Origin: Lachnospiraceae bacterium
GTDB lineage: Bacteria; Bacillota_A; Clostridia; Lachnospirales; Lachnospiraceae
Reading direction: 5' to 3'
Assembly: GCA_009911175.1 (NCBI GenBank)
Contig: QXWX01000013.1
Coordinates: 1-64,000 of the forward strand
Length of the DNA: 64,000 bases
Part shown: one piece after another, positions 36,757 to 44,994 of the stretch
Layout of the letters: each line of letters begins with the position of its first letter
Numbering within the stretch: the first letter of the stretch is position 1
Program-made: the position numbers and the translations under genes
The notes under the pieces: generated by a model
Database searches by the model: none
What the model was told of the DNA's origin: nothing
Seen by the model: the letters and a program-made list of their open reading frames with translations, nothing else

Positions 36757-36781
36757 CATTTTTGGGACCGTATGCTAACAT
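36753..36781 (+). promoter_or_regulatory. Sigma-A promoter for metG leader
   Basis: A perfect TTGACA (36753-36758) overlapping the GH2 stop codon, a 17-bp spacer and an extended -10 TGC-TAACAT (36776-36781) predict a start near 36788. This leaves only about 43 nt before the T-box antiterminator. Confidence 0.65.
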
Positions 36782-36830
36782 TTCAAAGCAGGCACTTGCG
36801 GAGGTTCTGTCTGTGAGGGCAGGGCGAATT

Positions 36831-36908
36831 AGAAGTGGTAACACGGCATACAGCCGTCTTCTTATGAATCATCAGAATATGATTTTTGAGAAGGCGGTTT
36901 TTACTTTT
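36831..36908 (+). promoter_or_regulatory. T-box-type antiterminator and terminator before metG
   Basis: AGAAG (36831-36835), a 7-nt bulge TGGTAAC, and ACGGC pair with GCCGT and CTTCT (36853-36862), closing a 5-nt loop. This is the shape of a T-box antiterminator, and TGGT in the bulge would pair with the ACCA end of tRNA. The same GCCGTCTTCT can instead pair with AGAAGGCGGT (36889-36898, two G-U pairs), followed by TTTTTACTTTT, giving a terminator. The two folds exclude each other, as in T-box regulation by uncharged tRNA. A small hairpin (36807-36822, GTGA loop) precedes it, but no Stem I with a specifier codon is evident. Confidence 0.7.
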
Positions 36909-36929
36909 AAGAAAGAAGGAGAGATAAAA

Positions 36930-38849
36930 ATGTCAGAGAGACCAAAGTATTACATCACAACTGCGATTGCCTATACATCTGGCAAACCGCATATCGGCAA
37001 CACCTATGAGATTGTTCTTGCGGACGCGATCGCTCGGTACAAGAGGATTCAGGGATACGACGTATTTTTCCAGACCGGGACGGATGAGCACGGGCAGAAG
37101 ATCGAGCTGAAAGCAGCAGAGGCAGGGGTATCGCCGAAGGAGTTTGTAGACGGCGTATCTACCGAGATCAAACGGATCTGGGATCTGATGGACACCTCTT
37201 ATGACAAGTTCATCCGCACAACGGACGGATACCATGAGAAGCAGGTGCAGAAGATATTCAAGAAGCTGTACGACAAGGGGGACATTTACAAGGGATATTA
37301 TGAAGGAATGTACTGTACGCCCTGCGAATCCTTCTTTACCGAGTCCCAGCTGGTGGACGGAAAATGTCCGGACTGCGGGCGCGAGGTGCAGCCGGCCAGG
37401 GAGGAGGCATATTTCTTCAAAATGAGCAAATATGCCGACAGGCTGATCAAACATATCAACACCCATCCGGAATTTATCCAGCCCGTATCCCGGAAAAACG
37501 AGATGATGAACAATTTCCTGCTTCCGGGCCTGCAGGATCTGTGCGTGTCCAGAACCTCCTTCAAATGGGGGATTCCGGTAGATTTTGATCCGAAGCATGT
37601 AGTCTATGTATGGCTGGACGCACTGACCAACTACATTACCGGGATCGGATACGAGTGCGACGGGGAAAGCACGGAACAGTTTGAGCATGACTGGCCGGCT
37701 GACCTGCATCTGATCGGAAAGGACATCATCCGTTTCCATACCATTTACTGGCCCATTTTCCTGATGGCGCTGGATCTCCCACTCCCGAAGCAGATCTTCG
37801 GCCATCCGTGGCTGCTCCAGGGGGACGGCAAGATGAGCAAATCACGGGGAAATGTACTGTATGCGGACGAACTGGTGGATTTCTTCGGCGTAGACGCAGT
37901 CCGCTACTTCGTACTCCACGAGATGCCGTTTGAAAATGACGGCGTCATTTCCTGGGAGCTGATGGTGGAACGGCTTAACTCCGATCTGGCCAACACGCTG
38001 GGCAACCTGGTCAACCGTACCGTATCCATGACCAACAAGTATTTCGGCGGCGCAGTGACGGACAAAGGCGCGGTGGAAGAGGTGGATGCCGACCTAAAGG
38101 CTGTAATGGAGCATGCGGCGAAAGCGGTAGACGCGAAGATGAACGAGCTCCGTGTGGCGGACGCGATGACAGAGATCTTCAATCTGTTCAAGCGCTGCAA
38201 CAAATATATTGATGAGACAATGCCCTGGGTGCTTGCAAAGGAGGAGGCGAAAAAGGACCGTCTGGAGACCGTGCTGTGGAATCTGATCCAGGGGATCTCC
38301 GCAGGCGGAAGGCTTCTGGAGGCATTTATGCCTTCCACCAGCCAGAAGATTCTGGCGCAGCTCAATGAAGGCCATGTGACAGACAAGCCGGAGATTCTGT
38401 TCCAGCGTCTGGATCTGGAGGAAGTGATGAAAAAGGTGGAAGAGCAGCATCCTCCGGTGGAGGAAGAGGCGGATCAGGGTTCCGCGGAGAAGGAAGAGAG
38501 CGTGATCGACATGGAGGCAAAGCCGGAGATTACGTTTGAACAGTTCGGCGCCCTGCAGTTCCAGGTGGGCGAGATCATTGCCTGCGAGGAGGTGCCGAAG
38601 TCCCGGAAGCTCCTCTGCTCCAAGGTGAAGATCGGAAGCCAGGTGAAACAGATCGTATCCGGGATCAAGGCCCATTACACCCCGGAAGAGATGGTCGGCA
38701 AAAAGGTCATGGTGCTGGTGAACTTAAAGCCAGCCAAGCTGGCAGGAGTTCTCTCGGAAGGAATGCTGCTCTGCGCGGAGGACGCGGACGGTGTTCTGTC
38801 CCTCATGGTTCCGGAAAAGGAGATGCCTGCGGGAGCGGAGATCTGTTAG
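36930..38849 (+). CDS. metG: Methionyl-tRNA synthetase with C-terminal tRNA-binding domain
   Basis: This class I synthetase charges tRNA-Met. In its 639 residues are the HIGN motif (21-24 in GKPHIGN), a zinc knuckle with CTPCESF and CPDCG, the KMSKS loop (301-305, KMSKSRGN), a helical anticodon-binding domain and a C-terminal EMAP/Trbp111-like OB domain (about 535-639) that dimerises and holds tRNA. An acidic linker joins the last two. The frame is open back to 36753, but ATG 36930 with AAGGAGAG in front gives the family start and lies downstream of the T-box-like element. Confidence 0.97.
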   Translation: MSERPKYYITTAIAYTSGKPHIGNTYEIVLADAIARYKRIQGYDVFFQTGTDEHGQKIELKAAEAGVSPKEFVDGVSTEIKRIWDLMDTSYDKFIRTTDGYHEKQVQKIFKKLYDKGDIYKGYYEGMYCTPCESFFTESQLVDGKCPDCGREVQPAREEAYFFKMSKYADRLIKHINTHPEFIQPVSRKNEMMNNFLLPGLQDLCVSRTSFKWGIPVDFDPKHVVYVWLDALTNYITGIGYECDGESTEQFEHDWPADLHLIGKDIIRFHTIYWPIFLMALDLPLPKQIFGHPWLLQGDGKMSKSRGNVLYADELVDFFGVDAVRYFVLHEMPFENDGVISWELMVERLNSDLANTLGNLVNRTVSMTNKYFGGAVTDKGAVEEVDADLKAVMEHAAKAVDAKMNELRVADAMTEIFNLFKRCNKYIDETMPWVLAKEEAKKDRLETVLWNLIQGISAGGRLLEAFMPSTSQKILAQLNEGHVTDKPEILFQRLDLEEVMKKVEEQHPPVEEEADQGSAEKEESVIDMEAKPEITFEQFGALQFQVGEIIACEEVPKSRKLLCSKVKIGSQVKQIVSGIKAHYTPEEMVGKKVMVLVNLKPAKLAGVLSEGMLLCAEDADGVLSLMVPEKEMPAGAEIC

Positions 38850-38930
38850 GAGCCGTAGAAAAATAACGGATGCGGATTGCGCGGCGTCATGCAGTCCGTA
38901 TGCTTCGAAGACAGTATAGATATATTTTGA

Positions 38931-38963
38931 AAGCCCTGCTTGAGTGCGGGGCTTTTGCTTTTG
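38931..38963 (+). terminator. Rho-independent terminator of metG
   Basis: AAGCCCTGC (38931-38939) and GCGGGGCTT (38946-38954) form a 9-bp stem with one G-U pair and a 6-nt loop, followed by a T-rich stretch. Confidence 0.85.
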
Positions 38964-39073
38964 TTACGGATATATAAATAAGTGATCTATTTGTCAGAAT
39001 CTAATTAAATTTCAGAAAATTACATTCAAAACAAACAATTATAAATTTATTGGAAAAATATTCAAAAAATGTG

Positions 39074-39102
39074 TTGACAAATAAGAAGCCCTGTGGTATT
39101 AT
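39074..39102 (+). promoter_or_regulatory. Strong sigma-A promoter of the long noncoding transcript
   Basis: TTGACA (39074-39079), exactly 17 bp, then TATTAT (39097-39102), embedded in AT-rich sequence. This is the best promoter match in the window, and no protein gene follows for 800 bp. Confidence 0.8.
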
Positions 39103-39108
39103 AAATTC

Positions 39109-39812
39109 AATCCAAAAGAGATACAACCATCGAAGCAATCGACAGGATATCTCACATAGGAGCCATTTTCCGGGGGAGACATAACTTATATAATCATCAG
39201 ATTCTGGTCCGGAGGGTGGTTGGAATATTAAGAAAAGGAGGTAAAGGTCCCGTGGACAGTATAGAACTCATTACAATTCAATATGTCAGTGGTACGGCAG
39301 ATGTACATTCCTGTGAAGAAGAGACCTTTACTTATTTGAGATAAAGGAATCCGGTAAAATAGTATGAAAAGGATGAACAATCGGAGAGTATGAGGATGCC
39401 GGATGATAATCAAGAGACTCAGCATTTGCAGACATATTGAATACAGGTGCCACAGATAGCAGGATTTCCGGGATGTGTAAAGAAACATCGGAGAGATTCC
39501 ATTTTTTATAAAAGTATTCCAGGTTATAGGAAGAATAATTTAGTAGATTGTTGGAATATTGATGAACAATACTGCAGCAGGCAAACGATTATAGATGGAA
39601 TAACTAAAGGTGATACTTTAAAGAGATGAATATATGGAGAGGAGCGGAGAAAGCGAACGTACATATACCTGCTAAAGTATTTATATAAAAAGTAAAGGTC
39701 TTACAGGAGTGGGAGTCGAGAGGTTCCTCCGATTTTTAAAATAAAAAGAATGAAAAAACTAAATAAATCATAAAAAATGCATCTTCAACAAGATTTGAGG
39801 ATGCATTTTTTT
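39109..39812 (+). ncRNA. Candidate long structured noncoding RNA (about 700 nt)
   Basis: A strong promoter and a strong terminator frame about 700 nt without a credible ORF; the longest frame is 60 codons (39447-39629) with no ribosome site. Internal pairing is visible. GTAAAGGTC (39241-39249) can pair with GACCTTTAC (39323-39331), enclosing a 73-nt domain that has a further GACA(G)TAT/ATATGTC helix. A second copy, AAGTAAAGGTC (39690-39700), pairs 11 bp with GACCTTTACTT. Other repeated blocks are TTGGAATATT and GATGAACAAT, each twice. Size and host group recall ornate large RNAs such as ROOL, but I cannot confirm a class from memory. It could also be a decayed coding region, which the intact promoter and terminator argue against. 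Confidence 0.55.
39772..39812 (+). terminator. Strong rho-independent terminator of the long RNA
   Basis: A 15-bp stem (39772-39786 with 39797-39811, one G-U pair) with a 10-nt loop and a run of seven T. The T-run continues directly into the TTGACA box of the next promoter. Confidence 0.9.
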
Positions 39813-39839
39813 GACATTATTCGATAGTTATGGTACACT
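39811..39839 (+). promoter_or_regulatory. Promoter of the Tyr/Glu-heptad ATPase gene
   Basis: TTGACA (39811-39816), a 17-bp spacer and an extended -10 TGG-TACACT (39831-39839) lie 70 bp upstream of the GTG start. Confidence 0.75.
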
Positions 39840-39909
39840 ATGGGGAAGAATGGTTACAGGGTGCTCATAGTAACGAAAAATACACACAATAATAACGAGG
39901 TGATCGGCA

Positions 39910-42900
39910 GTGGACAAATATGAGTATAAGCTGAAGACAGGACAGATGCTTGAACTTATGGAGGACGGTGCATTTAATAAGGCTGCGGAGATCGCAGACA
40001 GTATTGACTGGAAAAGAGTGCGCAATACGAAGATGCTGACAGATGTCAGTGATATCTATGAAAAGAACGGGGACTATCAGAAAAGCTACGAAGTTTTGAA
40101 CATTGCTTATCACCGTGCGGAGGGGAGTAGGAAGATCGTATATCGTCTCTGTACGCTTGCGCTGAAAACGAAGAATGTAGATGAAGCGATTGACTATTAT
40201 GATGATTTTCAGCAGATCGCGCCGAAGGATCCCAACAAGTTCATACTCAGGTATCAGATCCTGCGTGCTCAGAGAGCGCCCATTGAGCAGCAGATCGAAG
40301 CTCTGGAGTCGTTTAAGAAAGCGGAGTATATCGAAGAGTGGGCATATGAACTGGCAAAGCGTTATCAGGAAGCGGGAATGACAGCGGAATGTCTGGAAGA
40401 ATGCGATGACCTGATCCTTTGGTTCAATGAAGGAAAGTATGTCTATCAGGCTATGGAGCTGAAGATGCAGTATAAGCCGCTGACGCCGTCACAGCAGGAA
40501 AAGTATGACAATCGGTATGCCAGGATGTCCAATGAGACGATGGAGATGCCGAACGTGGTGGAATATAGCAGCCAAAAGGGTGAAGCCGCAAAGGAAGAGT
40601 CCGTAGAGGAGATGCTCGCAGAGGCAGATGGTGTGCAGGCAGAGAAGGATGAGCAGCCTGCGCAGGAGACGAAGAAGCGGGAGATAACAGGAAGAAAGAT
40701 CGGCAGTACCATGAAGCTTGATGAAGCACTGAAAAGCCTGCTGAATCTGGGCATGGGAGAAGAGGACAAAGTCAGGGACTCTTCCAGCGATCCGGTCAGT
40801 ACAGACGTGGTATTTGAAGAAGATAAGTTCATGGGGGCCATTGAAGAAATTGAATCTGTTGCGGATCTGAAGCTGGTGGATGAGATCTCCGGCCAGAAGG
40901 GGCTGCGGGAGCTGAAGGTGGATCCGGACCTGGAGGAACTGATTCCGGATGCATTTCCGGATGACGCGCCGGAAGCAGACGGAAGCGGCCATATTGAACC
41001 TGTTACGACCATTATGCAGCCTATACATTCCGAGCCGGCGGAGCCGGCTGAGAAGCCTGAACCGGCTGTCAGCGAAGAGAAGACTCTGGAAGAGCTGTAT
41101 GCGGAAGCGGGAGAGTCTCCGGATACTCTGGGGATTCATATCGTTGAGACGAAGACGGGACTCAGCGGAGATACCAGGGAATTTGGAACTGTCTTGTCCG
41201 GTGATACCAGGATATTGGATAAAGGTACTCTGGATATGATCACAGGACTTGGCGTGGAGGCCGGCGGCGCTTCTGCGGAATCCGAAGAAGCCGCGGCAGT
41301 CTCTGCGGAGCCGGAAACAGACCAGGTGACCGCCGGGACGGATGAAAAGGCCGGAGAAGTGATTGCGGAACTGGATGAGGAAGCCAGAAAGATCTTTGAA
41401 GAGCTGGATGAGGAAGCCAGAAGAACCATAGAAGAGCTGGAAGAGGAAGAAGAGCAGCCTTTTGAGAACATGAATGCGTTGACGGCAAAGGCTTCTTCTG
41501 CTGAAGGCAGAGATCAGGTGGAGGGGCAGATGAACCTTCTGGATATGATGTCTGATCTGGGGGAGGAAGCGGCGGACAGCCAGGCTAAATCGGCGGAGAG
41601 AAAGCCGGGAGAACCTATTCTGCCGCTGGATATTCAGAGAATGATCGACGAGATTGAAGGCGTCATTCCGATGGAAGAGCCGGCGGAAAGGGAAGAGCAG
41701 GAGGAAAAACCTGCCGTACAGCCGGATCAGGAGCCTGCGGAGAATATGGGAGCGGTGGCGGAAAATCTCCGTGTGGATGAGTCCTCCGAGTGGTTTGAGG
41801 ATTATGACGATGTTCTGGACGAGGAAGAATATCCGGATGAGCAGCCCGCGGATGATGAAGGACCGGAGAACGAGGCATATCCGGAGGATATAGAGATCAG
41901 CTTCGGCGGAGAGGATGAGGAAGAGACAGAAGGATATGAGGAAGAAGCTGAGTACGGAGAGATCAGCGACGGAGCCGGAGAACGGTTTACGATAGAGTAC
42001 CAGGAAGACGAGGAGTTCGAATATGAGGATGAATATCCGAATGAGGAACCGGAGTATGAAGAGCCGGAACTGGAAGAAATAGAACCTGCTTATAATGAAG
42101 CAGGGCAGGGATATGAAGTCTCCGAACCTGGATATGCGGAGGAAGAGACCGGATATGAGGCCTCCGAGCCGGAGTATGAAAGTATAGAACCGGGATATGA
42201 AGAAACCGAACCTGAATATGGGGAGGAAGAGACCGAATATGAAGCTTACGGGCCGGAGTATGAGGAAGCCGAAGCGGAATACGAAGGGATAGAAACGGGG
42301 TATGAAGAAGCTGAACCTGAATATGGGGAGGAAGAGACCGGATATGAAGCTTCCGAGCCGGAGTATGAGGAAGCTGAAGCGGGGTATGAAGGTATAGAAG
42401 CGGAATATGACGGCGCCGAGCCGGAATACGGGGAGATCGAGTCCGGATACGAGGATGAACCGGAATATGAAGAACTGGAACCCGGATATGAGGCTGCGGA
42501 GCCGGAGTATGAAGACACCGGAGAAGAATATGAGGACGACGGATATGAGACCGGGGAACCCGAGTATGCTGAAATCTACGAAGACGAAGAGCCGGAATAC
42601 GAAGAGGAATATGAGGAGTATGATCCGGAATATACAGCTGAATATGAGGATGAGGAAGCTGTATATGAGGGAGAATACGAGGATGGACAGTATGACGAGG
42701 AAGCGGAATACGAGGGTGGACAGTATGACGAGGAAGCGGAATACGAGGATGACTATGAGCTAGATTACGACGAAGGGTATGCCGAAGAGGATGACTACGA
42801 AGGGAACTATGAGGAAGAGGAGTATTACGAAGAGGATGCGTATTATGAGGAAGAGGACGCAGAGTATGATGCTGCTTCCGCGGAAGTAGATCTGGAACAT

Positions 42901-43911
42901 GAGTTCCGGCCCCAGAGGTCTTCCGGGAGACGGTATGACGAGCGTGAGGTTCCGGATGAGGAAGAGGAGATTGATATCCTTTCCAAGTCTACTCCGCTCA
43001 GCCGAAAGGAAACTGCAAAGCTGATCGCCACCGGAAAGACTTCGCCTTTGCCGATGGATGAGATCTCTGATGCCCTTTCCCTGTCAGACACGGGATTTGT
43101 CGTACATGGAAGATATGACCTGAAAACGCAGAGCGGAATCGGCACAAGGGCAGGACTGACGGAAGAACAAAAGAAGCTGTTTTCCTACTTTGTACCGGTC
43201 CGGGGCATGAGCGAACAGCTCGTGGATGTGCTGGAGCAGGATAAAAACTGTACCAACCGGAGAGGAACTTCCAATACCGGCAACCTTCTGATCATTGGAA
43301 ACAAAGGAAATGGAAAAACCGTACTTGCCGTGGACGTGGTAAAAGCAATTCAGAAACAGCGGAATATCCGACAGGGAAGGGTTGCGATCGTGACCGGAGA
43401 TTCGCTGAATAAAAAGAAGATCAGCGACATTTTCAGCAAGCTGTACGGCGGCGCGCTGATCATTGAAAAAGCCGGCAAGATGAATGAAAAAACAGTAGCA
43501 CGTGTGAACAAGGCCATGGAAAGGGACACCGGAGAGCTTTTGATCGTACTGGAGGACCAGCGAAAACCCCTTGACCGTCTGCTGACGTCCAACAGGGAGT
43601 TCCGGAGAAAGTTTACAAGCCGCCTGGAGGTTCCGATCCTGATCAATGATGAGCTTGTTACATTCGGCCAGACCTATGCGCAGGAAAATGGATACCAGAT
43701 TGATGAGATGGGGATCCTTGCCCTATACAGCCGGATTGATATGCTGCAGAGGGAAGACCATGCCGTGACCATTGCGGAGGTCAAGGAAGTGATGGACGAG
43801 GCAATGGAGCATTCACAGAAAGCATCTGCGAAAAAGCTGGTGAAGCGTGTGCTGGGGAAAAACAGGGATGATTCAGATCGGATCATATTGACGGAAAAAG
43901 ATTTTAATTGA
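39910..43911 (+). CDS. Large acidic protein: TPR-like N-terminus, Tyr/Glu heptads, C-terminal P-loop ATPase
   Basis: This 1333-residue protein has no function I can name. Residues 1-190 are helical and TPR-like (EKNGDYQKSYEVLNIAYHRA). Residues about 215-990 are extremely Glu/Asp-rich and probably disordered. Within them, residues 725-850 (nt 42082-42459) are 18 uninterrupted heptads of the type E-P-E-Y-E-E-A, with Tyr always at position 4. More irregular Tyr/Glu/Asp repeats run to about 985. A basic segment follows, then a P-loop domain with Walker A GNKGNGKT (1130-1137), a LLIVLEDQRKPLDRLL Walker-B-like strand and an Arg-rich REFRRKFTSR, resembling CbxX/CfxQ-type AAA modules. GTG 39910 has GAGGTGAT upstream. 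The gene stands alone between its own promoter and terminator. Cytosolic location is inferred, since no signal or membrane helix is seen. Confidence 0.85.
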   Translation: MDKYEYKLKTGQMLELMEDGAFNKAAEIADSIDWKRVRNTKMLTDVSDIYEKNGDYQKSYEVLNIAYHRAEGSRKIVYRLCTLALKTKNVDEAIDYYDDFQQIAPKDPNKFILRYQILRAQRAPIEQQIEALESFKKAEYIEEWAYELAKRYQEAGMTAECLEECDDLILWFNEGKYVYQAMELKMQYKPLTPSQQEKYDNRYARMSNETMEMPNVVEYSSQKGEAAKEESVEEMLAEADGVQAEKDEQPAQETKKREITGRKIGSTMKLDEALKSLLNLGMGEEDKVRDSSSDPVSTDVVFEEDKFMGAIEEIESVADLKLVDEISGQKGLRELKVDPDLEELIPDAFPDDAPEADGSGHIEPVTTIMQPIHSEPAEPAEKPEPAVSEEKTLEELYAEAGESPDTLGIHIVETKTGLSGDTREFGTVLSGDTRILDKGTLDMITGLGVEAGGASAESEEAAAVSAEPETDQVTAGTDEKAGEVIAELDEEARKIFEELDEEARRTIEELEEEEEQPFENMNALTAKASSAEGRDQVEGQMNLLDMMSDLGEEAADSQAKSAERKPGEPILPLDIQRMIDEIEGVIPMEEPAEREEQEEKPAVQPDQEPAENMGAVAENLRVDESSEWFEDYDDVLDEEEYPDEQPADDEGPENEAYPEDIEISFGGEDEEETEGYEEEAEYGEISDGAGERFTIEYQEDEEFEYEDEYPNEEPEYEEPELEEIEPAYNEAGQGYEVSEPGYAEEETGYEASEPEYESIEPGYEETEPEYGEEETEYEAYGPEYEEAEAEYEGIETGYEEAEPEYGEEETGYEASEPEYEEAEAGYEGIEAEYDGAEPEYGEIESGYEDEPEYEELEPGYEAAEPEYEDTGEEYEDDGYETGEPEYAEIYEDEEPEYEEEYEEYDPEYTAEYEDEEAVYEGEYEDGQYDEEAEYEGGQYDEEAEYEDDYELDYDEGYAEEDDYEGNYEEEEYYEEDAYYEEEDAEYDAASAEVDLEHEFRPQRSSGRRYDEREVPDEEEEIDILSKSTPLSRKETAKLIATGKTSPLPMDEISDALSLSDTGFVVHGRYDLKTQSGIGTRAGLTEEQKKLFSYFVPVRGMSEQLVDVLEQDKNCTNRRGTSNTGNLLIIGNKGNGKTVLAVDVVKAIQKQRNIRQGRVAIVTGDSLNKKKISDIFSKLYGGALIIEKAGKMNEKTVARVNKAMERDTGELLIVLEDQRKPLDRLLTSNREFRRKFTSRLEVPILINDELVTFGQTYAQENGYQIDEMGILALYSRIDMLQREDHAVTIAEVKEVMDEAMEHSQKASAKKLVKRVLGKNRDDSDRIILTEKDFN

Positions 43912-43969
43912 TCAACCTCCTGGCCAATCAGCGCGGTGATTGGTCAGGGTGTGATATGGAACTGATGAC

Positions 43970-44022
43970 CTCCTCATTAGAATGCGGCTTCATGGCGGAC
44001 CTTGCTAATGAGGAGTTTTTTT
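43970..44022 (+). terminator. Rho-independent terminator
   Basis: CTCCTCATTAG (43970-43980) and its exact complement (44005-44015) form an 11-bp stem followed by seven T. A second hairpin (43919-43930 with 43937-43948) without a T-run lies just before it. Confidence 0.9.
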
Positions 44023-44115
44023 ATCATTTACCTTATGAAACGGCCGAATGACCATAATGGGGATGCCCTTTGGATATTTGCGTAAAGCCGGCTGCAAAAC
44101 AGAGAGGACAGAAGG

Positions 44116-44991
44116 ATGAGACAGATGGATTTAAAGGCGCTTGCCAAAATAAACTTGGGACTGGACGTACTTGGGAGAAGGGAAAATGGATATCACGATG
44201 TACGTATGGTCATGCAGTCTGTTTATCTGTATGATAATGTAAGGCTGGAAGCCAGGGAAGAACCGGGGATTGAGCTTTCGTCCAACCTGTACTATCTCCC
44301 GGATGATTCGGGGAATATCGCATATAAGGCAGCACAGATGATGATAGAGGAATTTCATCTGGAAGGAGGGGTGCGCATTACATTGGATAAGCACATCCCT
44401 GTGGCAGCAGGCATGGCGGGAGGAAGCTCCAATGCGGCGGCGGTGCTGTTCGGAATGAACCGTCTGTTCGGGCTGGAGCTTACCCGTCAGGAGCTGATGG
44501 AGCGTGGGGTTCAGCTGGGAGCGGACGTACCCTACTGCATTCTGCGGGGAACCGTGCTGGCAGAGGGCATCGGCGAAAAGCTGACGGTTCTGCCTTCCAT
44601 TCCCAAGTGCGCGGTGCTGATCGCCAAACCGCCAGTCAGCGTGTCTACGCGGGTGGTCTATGAAGCGCTGGATTCGAAAGAGATCGTGAAGCATCCGGAT
44701 ATTGACGGACTGATCCGGGCGCTGGAGGAGGGGAGTCTGAAACATGCGGCGGCATGCATGGGAAATGTGCTTGAGGATGTGACGATCCCCAAATATCCTG
44801 TAATCCGGGAAATTAAGCAGGAAATGATGGAGGCTGGAGCTCTGAATGCGATGATGAGCGGAAGCGGGCCGACCGTATTCGGACTGTTTGAAAATAAAAT
44901 AAAGGCAAGAAATGCCCAGGAAAGGATCAGAAGAAAAGCTCTGGCAAAACAGGTCTATGTGACCAACGTACATAATGCAAGGAGGGAATGA
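44116..44991 (+). CDS. ispE: 4-diphosphocytidyl-2-C-methyl-D-erythritol kinase
   Basis: IspE phosphorylates CDP-methylerythritol in the MEP pathway to isoprenoid precursors. The 291-residue GHMP kinase shows KALAKINLGLDVLGRRENGYHDVRMV at the N-terminus, the ATP-binding VAAGMAGGSSNAAAVL, and the C-terminal ALNAMMSGSGPTVFGLF motif. ATG 44116 is preceded by AGAGGACAGAAGG. A 3-bp gap separates it from the GntR regulator. Confidence 0.96.
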   Translation: MRQMDLKALAKINLGLDVLGRRENGYHDVRMVMQSVYLYDNVRLEAREEPGIELSSNLYYLPDDSGNIAYKAAQMMIEEFHLEGGVRITLDKHIPVAAGMAGGSSNAAAVLFGMNRLFGLELTRQELMERGVQLGADVPYCILRGTVLAEGIGEKLTVLPSIPKCAVLIAKPPVSVSTRVVYEALDSKEIVKHPDIDGLIRALEEGSLKHAAACMGNVLEDVTIPKYPVIREIKQEMMEAGALNAMMSGSGPTVFGLFENKIKARNAQERIRRKALAKQVYVTNVHNARRE

Positions 44992-44994
44992 GGG

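Noticed and set aside
36757..36929. S-box (SAM) riboswitch before metG
   Set aside because: No SAM-I core motifs were found; the elements fit a T-box antiterminator instead.
39447..39629. 60-codon frame inside the candidate long RNA
   Set aside because: It starts at GTG without a ribosome site, has no recognisable domain, and covers less than a tenth of the transcript.
42246..42518. Antisense Ser/Tyr/Pro repeat frame opposite the heptads
   Set aside because: It is the mirror of the Tyr/Glu repeat on the other strand; no start site or promoter supports it.
43919..43948. 12-bp hairpin after the heptad ATPase gene as the main terminator
   Set aside because: It lacks a T-run; the hairpin at 43970-44022 with seven T is the better terminator.
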